From: Paenibacillus tepidiphilus
GTDB lineage: Bacteria; Bacillota; Bacilli; Paenibacillales; Paenibacillaceae
Direction of reading: 5' to 3'
DNA: 64,000 nt
Assembly (NCBI RefSeq): GCF_008635795.1
Contig: NZ_VWRQ01000012.1
Span: 124,001 to 188,000 of the forward strand
Part shown: piece by piece, positions 34,683 to 43,279 of the stretch
Position numbering within the stretch: the first letter of the stretch is position 1
How the letters are laid out: each line of letters starts with the position of its first letter
Position numbers and translations under genes: made by a program
Notes under the pieces: generated by a model
Told to the model about the DNA's origin: nothing
What the model saw: only the letters and a program-made list of their open reading frames with translations
Database searches by the model: none

Positions 34683-35468
34683 TTACACCCTATGTACTGT
34701 ATCTTTCACCTGGTTCCTTGTGAAGAAATAAAGGAACACAGACAGAGAAATAACAAGAATACTCATACTCGTCCACTGACCTGCTGTCCAGCCTAACGCA
34801 TAACGCGGTGAATCTCCACGCAGAAATTCCATAGAAAACCGGACCAGGGCATACATAATATTATAACTTAAAAATTGTCCACCTTTAGGCAACTTTATAT
34901 TCTTCAAGACTAGAAGAATACCAAAGACGATTAAGTCAAGCTGACCTTCCCATATTTCAGCAGGCCATAACGGAACTGAACCATAGCGCTCGAAAGCTAT
35001 AGTCCCTTCTGGATAAACAATTCCGAAGCCAGTCCCGGTCGGGGCCCCAAATGCATCTCCATTTAAAAAGCAGGCAATTCGGCCGACAGCTTGTCCAAAT
35101 ATGATTGCCGGCGCTAGAATATCCGCAAGTCCCCAAAAAGAAATCTTCTCTTTCCGCGCATAATAAGCTGCCGCAATAAAACCACCTATTAACGCTCCCT
35201 GGATTGAAATGCCACCATTCCAAATCGCGAATATTTCCCCCAAATGTTTTGAATAATAACCCCACTGAAAAAAGAATACATGCCATATTCTTGCGCCGAT
35301 TATTGCACTAAATATTACGTAGAAGACTAGATTCAATATATGTTTTTGATAGTTGGTCCCTCGAGCTAAATAATTTGCAACACCTATCGCAAGTAGCACT
35401 GCCAACCCTACTATTACGCCATAGGATCTAATCGAAAGTCCTGCAACTTCGAATAAGATTACTCTCAA
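34683..35468 (-). CDS. lgt: Prolipoprotein diacylglyceryl transferase paralogue
   Basis: 261 residues from TTG 35468, with AAGGAGG upstream. Seven membrane helices carry the Lgt signature GRIACFLNGDAFG and the essential YG near the N-terminus (SIRSYGVIVG) and R-x-x-E region ALVRFSMEFLRGD. Lgt transfers diacylglycerol to the lipobox Cys of lipoproteins. It is co-transcribed, 21 bp downstream, with a lipoprotein gene. Extra Lgt copies are often found in metal-resistance clusters; here it may serve the lipoproteins of this region. The housekeeping lgt is probably elsewhere. Confidence 0.93.
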   Translation of the reverse strand: MRVILFEVAGLSIRSYGVIVGLAVLLAIGVANYLARGTNYQKHILNLVFYVIFSAIIGARIWHVFFFQWGYYSKHLGEIFAIWNGGISIQGALIGGFIAAAYYARKEKISFWGLADILAPAIIFGQAVGRIACFLNGDAFGAPTGTGFGIVYPEGTIAFERYGSVPLWPAEIWEGQLDLIVFGILLVLKNIKLPKGGQFLSYNIMYALVRFSMEFLRGDSPRYALGWTAGQWTSMSILVISLSVFLYFFTRNQVKDTVHRV

Positions 35469-35489
35469 ATCATTTCCTCCTTAGCCTCG

Positions 35490-36596
35490 TTATGGAGTAA
35501 TACTGATACCATTCGGAGTCGCGCCTACGTTGATTGTTGTAATCACTTGATTTGTTTCATTATCGATCACTGTTACGGTGTTATCGAACATATTCGTCAC
35601 AAAGATCTTGCTGCCATCCGGGTTGATGACTACACCATGCGCCCCTGTGCCTGTCTCAGTCGTTGCTGTTACTTGTTTTGTCACGAGATCAATTTTTGAA
35701 ATGCTATGTGACGGATTTTCTTCTGTACCTTGGTTCGCTATTACGGCATATTTATTATCAGCAGAAATGTATACCTGAGCAGGGCCATTACCGACAGGCA
35801 CTTTTGTAATGTTAGAAGAATCCAAATCTACTACAGCGGCTGCATTTTCTGCGTTTAATGGAACGACAAGGATTTTTCCATCACTCGTGATTCCCGTCGT
35901 TACAGGTGTATTACCTACACTGATTTTTTGTTTTTCATTCATAGCATCCAAGTCCAACACACTTACCGTGTCTTCGGCCATATTTGCTATATAGGCATAT
36001 TTGCTGTCTGCGGATATTCTAAATCCATGCGGTCCCGTTCCGGTTGGAATGGAATTTACTATTTTTAAGGACTTGGCATCAATTACAGATACATCGTTTC
36101 CTTCATTATTCGTAACCAATACATACTTCCCATCATTTGTGAATACAATATGAGCCGGATGAGTCCCGACCTCAACTTTTTGAATTTGTTCGTCTGATGA
36201 TGTGCTAAAAAAATAAGCATACCCATTCATTTCATGTTCACTTTGCTCGTTCCCTGCTCCCTCTTCCATCTCCCCCATAGTAGGAACCACTGTAACTCCT
36301 ACCGTTTTCCCATCGGGTGAAATTTGTACGTTATGAACCGAACCGTCAATATCGATCGACTTAATGACTTTGTATGTGGTTGCATCAATTTTAGTAATAC
36401 TACCACCTTCATCAGCAGTATATAAAATCACTGGTGAGCTATTTTGGGAATTCGAGGTACCGGTAGTAGGTTCAGCATTTGTTGCAGTAGTTGCAGATGG
36501 AGTCGGATCTGAATTATTCTTTTGCGCCGATCCACAGGCAGTAATGCTAACACTTAAAATGGCTACGGTGAGGACATTCATCCACTTTTTTCTCAT
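35490..36596 (-). CDS. YVTN-repeat beta-propeller lipoprotein
   Basis: 368 residues. The signal peptide ends in lipobox SITACGS, then a Ser/Thr linker to about residue 55. Seven beta-propeller blades follow, with repeats such as PDGKTVGVT, NDGKYVLVTNNEGNDVSVID, ADSKYAYIANMAEDTVSVLD and PDGSKIFVTNMFDNTVTVID. One loop is acidic and His/Met-rich (MGEMEEGAGNEQSEHEMNG). ATG 36596 has GGAG nine bases upstream. It precedes an lgt paralogue. Such surface propellers bind ligands or act near copper oxidases; the exact role is unknown. Confidence 0.85.
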   Translation of the reverse strand: MRKKWMNVLTVAILSVSITACGSAQKNNSDPTPSATTATNAEPTTGTSNSQNSSPVILYTADEGGSITKIDATTYKVIKSIDIDGSVHNVQISPDGKTVGVTVVPTMGEMEEGAGNEQSEHEMNGYAYFFSTSSDEQIQKVEVGTHPAHIVFTNDGKYVLVTNNEGNDVSVIDAKSLKIVNSIPTGTGPHGFRISADSKYAYIANMAEDTVSVLDLDAMNEKQKISVGNTPVTTGITSDGKILVVPLNAENAAAVVDLDSSNITKVPVGNGPAQVYISADNKYAVIANQGTEENPSHSISKIDLVTKQVTATTETGTGAHGVVINPDGSKIFVTNMFDNTVTVIDNETNQVITTINVGATPNGISITP

Positions 36597-36827
36597 ATTG
36601 TTCATCTCCATGAAGTTTACTTGTTAAGACTTCCCTAAAAATATAGCTAAAGGTACATGCCATTTCTCTAAGTGTTTTTAATTTTAACTATCATTTATGT
36701 GTTAAGTATGTGCTTTTTGTGGGAAAACATCTTAATTAACATTCCAAATATTACGCCTAAACAAGTCTTTGAATCCTGTGATAGGATGACGTCAGTTTCA
36801 CAAAAAACAAACGAAGGGAAGTCTATC

Positions 36828-37391
36828 ATGAAAAAGAATTTTTCCATTTTATTGCTTTCTACCTCTCTGGCAATCAGTATATTCGGTGTGCAATCAACGA
36901 CGTCATCCGCAGCTAGTTATATTTCGCAATCGCAAGAGTCAATAAGTACTGTAAGGAATAGTATCATCTCCAAAGGAATGACATACTTAGGTACCCCGTA
37001 TGAATTTGGGTCCAGTAGAAGTAATACTAGAACCTTTGATTGCTCTGATTTCGTTAGACAAGCCTATCTTGAAGGGGCAGGAATCACTTTACCCTCTAAT
37101 TCGAGAACTCAAGGTGCCTACATCAAGAGCAAAGGGTCTTATACAACAAATTGGAAAAGCCTAAAGCCTGGAGATATTATGTTCTTTATGTCTTACCGTG
37201 GAAATAAAGCTTCAGATTATCAAGGAATTAATAGAAATACATCACGAATTACTCATAATGGAATCTATTTGGGAAACGGAAAAATCCTACAAACCTACTC
37301 AAAAAAATCGGGTGGAGTTCGAATCGATACGATTGAGGGTACTCAATGGGAAAAGCGCTTTCTTTTCGGAGGAAGTGTTTTAAAAAAGTAA
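36828..37391 (+). CDS. Secreted NlpC/P60 cell-wall hydrolase
   Basis: 187 residues from ATG 36828, with GAAGGGAAG upstream. The signal peptide MKKNFSILLLSTSLAISIFG is followed by an NlpC/P60 domain with Cys in FDCSDFVRQAYLE and His in ITHNGIYLGNG; LKPGDIMFFMSY is the usual internal motif. It should cleave peptidoglycan stem peptides. A longer frame back to 36672 lacks a signal-like start. It is divergent from the propeller lipoprotein and is a paralogue of the protein at 9138. Confidence 0.9.
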   Translation: MKKNFSILLLSTSLAISIFGVQSTTSSAASYISQSQESISTVRNSIISKGMTYLGTPYEFGSSRSNTRTFDCSDFVRQAYLEGAGITLPSNSRTQGAYIKSKGSYTTNWKSLKPGDIMFFMSYRGNKASDYQGINRNTSRITHNGIYLGNGKILQTYSKKSGGVRIDTIEGTQWEKRFLFGGSVLKK

Positions 37392-37978
37392 GGCTATACT
37401 TACTTAAAGGTTGCCGTGCTATGATACAGTATAAAAACTTTTACATTCGCAATGATATGGGAATCTTTATACCTAACCAATACGTTCAATGGATCAAGCA
37501 ATGGGTCAAACACAGCTTTTCATTCAGTTTATCTTTGTAATAAATGTCTAATTGCTTTTGTATTTCGGGCGTTAACAAGGTAAGTATGAATCTATATTAG
37601 TCTGCATTCGTTTTAGCATATGCTGTTTGATTTGATGCCAAATAACAAATTATGATTAGAGCACATTTCAATCTACTGAGTCGCAAGGAGTTCTCCCCTC
37701 ATTTTTTTTACAATATGCCGTTTCGATATATTTTCGACAGTTTTCACTTTAAACCTAGAAAAGGTTCTAATGACTATCCTTCACATGATTTTATATTTGT
37801 AGGAGAAATTAAAAAAAGAGATTACTTTGATACAGTACAAATTTCTTCTATGGCAACACAGCAAGGATACAAAGGAAGGGGTTTTGAAATTAGCAGCTAC
37901 GATACAATGGCTAAACCATCAGTCTATATTTTCTTTTGAGACAAGTGTTATTTGATATTTATCAAATTGGCAATAGTA
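37392..37978. other. Gene-poor stretch with one doubtful frame
   Basis: A 95-codon plus-strand frame at 37652-37939 starts without a ribosome site and matches no family that I know (MIRAHFNLLSRKEFSPHFFY...). I see no other support for a gene here. Confidence 0.3.
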
Positions 37979-38106
37979 CCATGTTCTTGTCCACTATCGG
38001 CAATGGGATCAAGTTCTTGTCCTGAGCAAAGGACAAGAACTTGATCCCTTAAAACAGAAAACCCACGCCAGGCGCGGGTTCTAATGGGACTATGTTCTTG
38101 TTTTCC
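37979..38106 (-). repeat. Cluster of four 18-bp GGACAAGAAC repeats (copy set 2)
   Basis: Copies lie at 37979-37992 (minus, truncated), 38005-38022 (minus), 38031-38048 (plus) and 38086-38101 (minus, GGGACTATGTTCTTGT). The second, with ATCGGCAAT before it, matches 27 bases of the set at 5109-5135 with one difference. A GC-rich hairpin (AACCCACGCC/GGCGCGGGTT) lies between copies three and four. The cluster ends where the coding homology of the following ABC permease starts, so it marks an insertion or rearrangement boundary. Confidence 0.75.
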
Positions 38107-38718
38107 TACACAACCCTGCTCACTTTTCTGTCAGGGACGTTATACAGTATCCTTCTTTATTTATTTCCTATGATCTTGTCCATTGTTATTAATCACCGGC
38201 TTATAGCCGTACATGTAGATAAAGGTAGTATGGCCTACCTGTTGTCAACTTCCAACTCCAGAATTCGGATCGCTGTGACTCAGGCTGTATTTAGTCTGAC
38301 CTCTGTAACCGCAATCTTCTGCTGGATCACTGCCCTGACACTGATCACCTCTTCTTTCATGTTTCCCGGATTGATGGACACCAAGCAATTTATACTATTA
38401 AATATTTATGCACTCCTGATGTATTACACGATTAATGGAATCTGCTTCCTGGCCTCCTGCCTAGCCAACGAATCCAGATACAGCCTCGGACTGGGGGCAG
38501 GACTCCCGATCATGTTTGTATTGCTGCAAATGCTTGGTGCTTCCGGGGAAGGGCTGGAATGGCTCGGATATTTCTCTTTATTCGCCTTATTCAACCCAGA
38601 ACGATTATTCGCCGGTGATAGTTTTGCTTATCTAGGGATGGCAGTATTTGCGGGACTGGCAACTGTGCTGTATACTGTGGGAATTCTTTGGGTTAATAAA
38701 AAAGATTTGCCTATCTAA
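38101..38718 (+). pseudogene. ABC-2 type permease, 5'-truncated
   Basis: About 205 residues of an ABC-2 permease: helices separated by IVINHRLIAVHVDKGSMAYLLSTSNSRIRIAVTQA, a signature of exporters that normally have 60-90 more residues with the first helix. The homology begins at the edge of the 18-bp repeat cluster, with no start codon or ribosome site there. No ATPase gene is adjacent. The remaining frame is intact to the stop, so the truncation may be recent. Confidence 0.75.
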
Positions 38719-38746
38719 CCTATTTGGCACGCTGGGGGAATGGAAT

Positions 38747-39139
38747 ATGTCAAGAATTACCCGAACCTTAAAACTGGAAACTTGAGCGGTTATTGAGTAT
38801 ACAGTTGCGGGAAGAGGTGAACCTGTGTTCATTCTTCATGGTGGACATTCCAACTGCCAGGAGGATTTTGGCTATAAAATTCTCCTGGAGAACGGATATT
38901 CCATTATTACACCATCGCGGCCTAGTTATGGCCGAACAAGCAAAGAGTTTGGAAGCTCATTAGATACTACCTGTAAAGCTTATGAGCAATTGATGGATCA
39001 TTTGAACCTTACTTTGGTTCCCCGATATCCCATCGGGTCGATAGCCGTACACTTCAGTCTGCAGTATCTAAGGCATGGCATAGCCATGAAGATCGCAATA
39101 TTATGTCCTACTTTGATTATACATAGTAAATATGACTAG
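38747..39139 (+). pseudogene. Alpha/beta hydrolase, stop codon and internal deletion
   Basis: ATG 38747 has GGGGGAATGG upstream, but codon 13 is TGA. After it the frame continues IEYTVAGRGEPVFILHGGHSNCQ, a normal hydrolase oxyanion region. The nucleophile-elbow region and most of the fold are missing: after ALYEQLMDHLNL-like sequence (KAYEQLMDHLNLTLVPRYPIGS) it jumps to LCPTLIIHSKYD. Complete enzymes are about 270 residues, so this gene is dead. Confidence 0.8.
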
Positions 39140-39237
39140 ATAAGCGTTGTCGCCCTTGCTTTCCTCCCATAATGAATGCAGATGATGAATACGGAGATAA
39201 TTATAACAAGTTATCTTAATGTTCAATATTACAAGGA

Positions 39238-39696
39238 GTGTTTGAAATCTTAAACGTATACTTTTACATAGTGGCTGTATTTATAATCCCTTGGTTAATA
39301 TGCATTCATTATCTGAGAAGGATGACTTCACTTTTCGTTCTGTATGTACCTATTGTGATTAGTATTGCGATGTTGATGAATATTATTGGGTTTCACTATA
39401 AGTTTTGGAGTGTAAAACCATATAACATCGCTGCCCTTCCTTTTGATTTCGGAATCTATCCGGTATTGGGATGCTTTATGATTAATAGCTTGAACTCAAA
39501 GAAGCACTCTACTTTCTATACTTTATTCATGTACAGTGTTTTTACCACATTGATGGAATATGCCGCTTTTTCAGTGGGAATCGTAAGGTATGGAAATGGT
39601 TGGAATATTGGCTGGACCTTCATTTCTTATCTTGTTGGTTATACAGGAGTGATAATTTATAATAACATTTCAAATAATTGTATTGGGGATTATTAA
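39238..39696 (+). CDS. CBO0543-family membrane protein
   Basis: 152 residues with about five hydrophobic helices (VYFYIVAVFIIPWLICIHYL, LFVLYVPIVISIAMLM) and NGWNIGWTFISYLVGYTGVIIYN near the end. The overall length and pattern match the CBO0543 family of Bacilli/Clostridia membrane proteins of unknown function. The start appears to be GTG 39238, but AAGGAG overlaps it, so the first residues are uncertain. Confidence 0.6.
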   Translation: MFEILNVYFYIVAVFIIPWLICIHYLRRMTSLFVLYVPIVISIAMLMNIIGFHYKFWSVKPYNIAALPFDFGIYPVLGCFMINSLNSKKHSTFYTLFMYSVFTTLMEYAAFSVGIVRYGNGWNIGWTFISYLVGYTGVIIYNNISNNCIGDY

Positions 39697-39776
39697 ACCC
39701 AAAATAGAATTCTTTGCTTGTATTTGTAGAGCACAAAAACTTAGGGAAAAGTCGAGGGCGAATTACTTCTATTTTG

Positions 39777-40157
39777 TTACGTGAAAAATCTATTGAAATA
39801 AGCTTCAAGAATTCTCTGTGATAAATAATAGCCATCCACAGCGTATTTATCTCCCAATGATCTTCTATAGAAACCCACATCATAATTGATATAGTCCTCA
39901 ATAAACATTGATTTCATTATTATAGAATAATTTTCCATGAAAAAGGATCCTTCAATTTCTTTATAAGTATATTCAAGTGATACCAAGTGTAATTGGTCAT
40001 TTTCGTATAACAAATCTAGCTTATAGCTATTAAGTTTTGAACAATCAGTATAGATAACCTCGAAATCTATATTATCTTTTTTACATATACAATTAGAGTT
40101 CTCAATGATAATATTTTCAGTTTCGCTTTTGTTCATATCTACGTTATTATCACTCAT
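39777..40157 (-). CDS. Hypothetical protein
   Basis: 126 residues, unrecognised, acidic and Asn/Tyr-rich (SDNNVDMNKSETENIIIENSNCICKKDNI...YRRSLGDKYAVDGYYLSQRILEAYF). There is no membrane helix. ATG 40157 has GAGGTG six bases upstream. It is divergent from the TetR-ABC operon. Strongly AT-rich codons suggest acquisition. The function cannot be inferred. Confidence 0.55.
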   Translation of the reverse strand: MSDNNVDMNKSETENIIIENSNCICKKDNIDFEVIYTDCSKLNSYKLDLLYENDQLHLVSLEYTYKEIEGSFFMENYSIIMKSMFIEDYINYDVGFYRRSLGDKYAVDGYYLSQRILEAYFNRFFT

Positions 40158-40253
40158 ATTAAACACCTCAATTTTATATCGTTTTATTAGTTATTCGACA
40201 ATGGGATACAAAATCCTCCTATTAATTGCAACAAAAAACCTAAAAGTAATAGA

Positions 40254-40292
40254 TTGTATAATTAATATGAATAAAATATAATATTATTCATA
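40254..40292 (+). promoter_or_regulatory. Promoter and probable TetR operator of the ABC export operon
   Basis: TTGTAT at 40254, a 17-base spacer and TATAAT at 40277-40282 form a good promoter. TATGAATAA (40266-40274) and TTATTCATA (40284-40292) form a perfect 9-bp inverted repeat across the -10, the expected place for TetR autorepression. Confidence 0.7.
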
Positions 40293-40317
40293 AATTCATA
40301 GAGAAAGGATAAAGCAA

Positions 40318-40926
40318 ATGCCAAAAAAATTCAGTGAAGTTGAAAAAGCTCACATAAAACAAAAGCTACTTGAATCTGCGAGAAGTCTCTTTACCCGATA
40401 TGGAATTAAGAAAACTAGTGTGGAGGACTTAACAAAGGGTGCAGGCATTGCAGCAGGGACTTTCTATGCCTTTTATCAATCAAAAGAAGAAATCTTTTTC
40501 GAGCTTCTGGAAGTTGAAGAAAGTCAAATAAAGACCAGTCTTTTTGAGAATGCCGCAGCTAGACCTCTAAATAAAGAGTCCTTTAAGTTATTTTTATTGG
40601 AGTCTTTCAAGCTCATGTCAGAAAATCCAATTATCCGTCAAATCTTACTGACTGAACAATTTGAAGCCTTAATTCGAAAAGTACCTCCCGAGCGGTTAGA
40701 ACATAACTACAACCAGGATCAGGATTTACTCTATCCATTTATACAAAAATGGCAAGCAGAGGGAATGCTTAAGAAAAGCTCTCCTACGCTTATAGTTAGT
40801 ATGATTCGTTCACTCTTATTACTCTCTCTACATCGACGGGAAATCGGTGAGACAGTATATGATGATACACTTGAGATGTTTATATCTACAATAGCTGAAG
40901 GTTTATTTACCAGAGAGGAGCATTAG
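40318..40926 (+). CDS. TetR-family repressor of the ABC exporter
   Basis: 202 residues. The N-terminal helix-turn-helix is ARSLFTRYGIKKTSVEDLTKGAGIAAGTFYAFYQSKEEIFFELL, and the rest is a helical ligand-binding domain. AGAAAGGAT precedes ATG 40318. It is the first gene of an operon with an ATPase and two permeases and probably represses it through the operator overlapping its own promoter. It shares family type, but not close sequence, with the TetR at 46229. Confidence 0.9.
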   Translation: MPKKFSEVEKAHIKQKLLESARSLFTRYGIKKTSVEDLTKGAGIAAGTFYAFYQSKEEIFFELLEVEESQIKTSLFENAAARPLNKESFKLFLLESFKLMSENPIIRQILLTEQFEALIRKVPPERLEHNYNQDQDLLYPFIQKWQAEGMLKKSSPTLIVSMIRSLLLLSLHRREIGETVYDDTLEMFISTIAEGLFTREEH

Positions 40927-40930
40927 CGTA

Positions 40931-41785
40931 ATGATTAAAGTCCAGGAACTAAATTACACTTATCCGGGTCAAGACAGCCCTGTTTTGAATGGACTGAATT
41001 TCGACATCCAGCAGGGTGAAGTATTCGGTTTTTTAGGGCCATCAGGCGCGGGCAAAAGCACGACACAAAATATATTAATTGGCAAGCTAAAACAATATAG
41101 CGGGTCCGCTGTCGTATTAGATCAAGAAGTGAAATCGGTGGGTTCGGAATATTTTGAACGCGTCGGCGTTGCATTTGAATTCCCGAACTTTTATAACCGT
41201 TTTACTGCTCTAGAAAATCTAAGACATTTCGGGTCACTTTACCGTAAGCGATGTTCAGATCCAATGGATTTACTCCAGCAAGTAGGTTTGATTGAAGCTG
41301 CACATATGAAAGTTGCAGACTTTTCAAAAGGAATGAAGATGAGATTGAATTATTGCCGTGCTGTGCAGAATAATCCGGATGTACTATTTCTGGATGAACC
41401 GACCTCCGGGCTGGATCCTGTTAATGCCGATATGCTTAAAAAGCTTATTAAACAGCGTAAAAACGCTGGGACGACAATTATTCTAACCACTCATAACATG
41501 CAGGCAGCCGAGCAATTATGCGATAGAGTTGCTTTTGTAGTGAACGGTGTAATCAAGATAATTGATTCCCCCAAAAATTTGATGCTTCGAAGAGGGCAAC
41601 GTAAAGTCAGAATCGAATATCAGATGCAAGAAGGAAAGAAAACATCTGAATTCCCTTTAACTGATATTGGAGATAACACTGAATTCCTCTCGATTATTCG
41701 CTCTCATCCTATTGTCACCATTCATTCCTTAGAGGCCACCTTGGATCAGATTTTTATGGATGTTACGGGGGAAAGTTTAGTATGA
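40931..41785 (+). CDS. ABC-2 type exporter ATP-binding protein
   Basis: 284 residues with Walker A FLGPSGAGKSTTQN, signature FSKGMKMRLNYC, Walker B VLFLDEPTSGLDP and switch His in LTTHNMQ. The C-terminal extension is typical of DrrA/CcmA-like drug exporters. It begins four bases after the TetR stop and overlaps the permease start by four bases. It energises export of an unknown hydrophobic compound, possibly a fluoroquinolone-like or peptide drug. Confidence 0.9.
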   Translation: MIKVQELNYTYPGQDSPVLNGLNFDIQQGEVFGFLGPSGAGKSTTQNILIGKLKQYSGSAVVLDQEVKSVGSEYFERVGVAFEFPNFYNRFTALENLRHFGSLYRKRCSDPMDLLQQVGLIEAAHMKVADFSKGMKMRLNYCRAVQNNPDVLFLDEPTSGLDPVNADMLKKLIKQRKNAGTTIILTTHNMQAAEQLCDRVAFVVNGVIKIIDSPKNLMLRRGQRKVRIEYQMQEGKKTSEFPLTDIGDNTEFLSIIRSHPIVTIHSLEATLDQIFMDVTGESLV

Positions 41786-42492
41786 GACTATGGAAACTAT
41801 TCCTTTTTGATCTTCGCTTCCAATGGAAGCATGGGCTATATTTTGTATATTTCCTTGTATGCATGGTTTATATTGGGGGGCTCAGCATCGTTCCCGAGGC
41901 CTACTTGGACAACACATTGTTGCTGCTTACTTTTTCAGACCCAAGCGCTCTTGGTTTAATACTGGCTGGAGGAATACTGCTGTTGGAAAGAGATCAAGGC
42001 GTTTTTGAAAACCTTTTTGTTACACCTGTTAAAACACTGGAGTACATTCTAGCCAAATGCTTCTCTTTAAGCTGCTTATCTCTTACTGTCGCTTTTGCTA
42101 TTCATCTGTCTTCAACAGGATGGCCAGTGTCTCTGGTGCAGTTCGTTCTTGCTATTGTTTTGACCTCGTCTTTCTTCACTTTGATCGGCTTAGCTGCAGC
42201 CATAAGAAGCCGTTCGATCAACAGTTTCTTACTATTGTCTCAATTGTATTCCCTTATTTTTATTTTACCTGTTCTGGATTACTTGAATTTGTTTACAACC
42301 TCTTTGTTTGCTGTCCTGCCGGTTCAAGGGACGCTAATGCTACTGGAAGGTACCTCTCATCCTCTGACAATATCAGATTTCTTGTATGCAGTATGCATAT
42401 TGTTGATTTGGATCGGTCTAGCAGTCTGGTGGGTCTATTCCTTACTACAAAGGTCCGTGAGAACACAGGACGGAGATGAAAAACATGTTTAG
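41782..42492 (+). CDS. ABC-2 type permease, first subunit
   Basis: 236 residues with six hydrophobic helices. The N-terminus MRLWKLFLFDLRFQWKHGLY and the motif LLERDQGVFENLFVTPVKTLEYILAK are shared by fluoroquinolone-export-type permeases. ATG overlaps the ATPase stop. A second permease overlaps its 3' end by 17 bp, so the two form a heterodimer with one ATPase. Confidence 0.85.
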   Translation: MRLWKLFLFDLRFQWKHGLYFVYFLVCMVYIGGLSIVPEAYLDNTLLLLTFSDPSALGLILAGGILLLERDQGVFENLFVTPVKTLEYILAKCFSLSCLSLTVAFAIHLSSTGWPVSLVQFVLAIVLTSSFFTLIGLAAAIRSRSINSFLLLSQLYSLIFILPVLDYLNLFTTSLFAVLPVQGTLMLLEGTSHPLTISDFLYAVCILLIWIGLAVWWVYSLLQRSVRTQDGDEKHV

Positions 42493-43219
42493 GTATAAAA
42501 CTATGCTCCGGCAAGATTTCCAAAATGCACTAAAAGATCCGATGCTTCTGCTTATTACTTTTGGTCCGCTTCTACTCACTCTTATTGTAAGGTATGGCTT
42601 CAGGCCATTATCAGAGTGGATAGCTTCAATCTCATCCTTCTCCCTCCTTTCCTACTCTAGTTTTATTACTGTTTTTCTGATGCTGCTTGTTCCTCAATTA
42701 GCAGGGATAGCAGCGGGTTTATTAATCCTGGATGAGCGTGACGAACATTTGATTGGAATCTATGCAGTAACCCCATTGATGAAAAATGGTTATCTTGCTT
42801 TCCGGCTGATCCTCCCGACCTTTATCAGCATAATAATGACAGCTGTTTTTTTACTATTCAGCGGTGTTTCGCAATATGAACCTGTGAATATTGGAGTCCT
42901 TCTTTTACTCGTATTAGAGACACCTATCCTTGCGATGTTCTTGGCTACATTCGCTGCCAATAAAGTAGAAGGCCTTGCCTTTTCCAAAATTATTGGATTG
43001 ACTCTCCTGGGAGCGATTTTCGCATATTTTGTTCCTGAACCCTGGCAATTACTAGCCGGAGTGTTTCCAACGTATTGGCCAGCCAAGCTATATCTTGAAG
43101 GCATTGCCGATAATCAATCTGCTTCTAAAATAATGATTCTCTTTATTGTGGGCCTACTTTTTCATCTCCTGCTCTTACGGCAGATGTTTAAAGTTTTTTG
43201 GAAGAAAATAGAGAAATAA
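42476..43219 (+). CDS. ABC-2 type permease, second subunit
   Basis: 247 residues with six hydrophobic helices; the segment GLLILDERDEHLIGIYAVTPLMKNGYLAFRL corresponds to the coupling region of the first subunit. GGAGATG precedes ATG 42476 inside the upstream gene. It is the last gene of the TetR-ABC operon and is followed by a terminator shared with the converging FtsX-like gene. Confidence 0.85.
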   Translation: MKNMFRYKTMLRQDFQNALKDPMLLLITFGPLLLTLIVRYGFRPLSEWIASISSFSLLSYSSFITVFLMLLVPQLAGIAAGLLILDERDEHLIGIYAVTPLMKNGYLAFRLILPTFISIIMTAVFLLFSGVSQYEPVNIGVLLLLVLETPILAMFLATFAANKVEGLAFSKIIGLTLLGAIFAYFVPEPWQLLAGVFPTYWPAKLYLEGIADNQSASKIMILFIVGLLFHLLLLRQMFKVFWKKIEK

Positions 43220-43225
43220 GGGTAA

Positions 43226-43268
43226 ATAAAAAGCCGGTAACTAGGTCATCCGCCTGGTTCCGGCTTTC
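43226..43268. terminator. Bidirectional terminator between converging ABC operons
   Basis: AAAGCCGG-AACTAGG and CCTGGTT-CCGGCTTT form a long stem with one bulge and flanking A and T runs. Confidence 0.75.
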
Positions 43269-43279
43269 ACTTTGATCAT

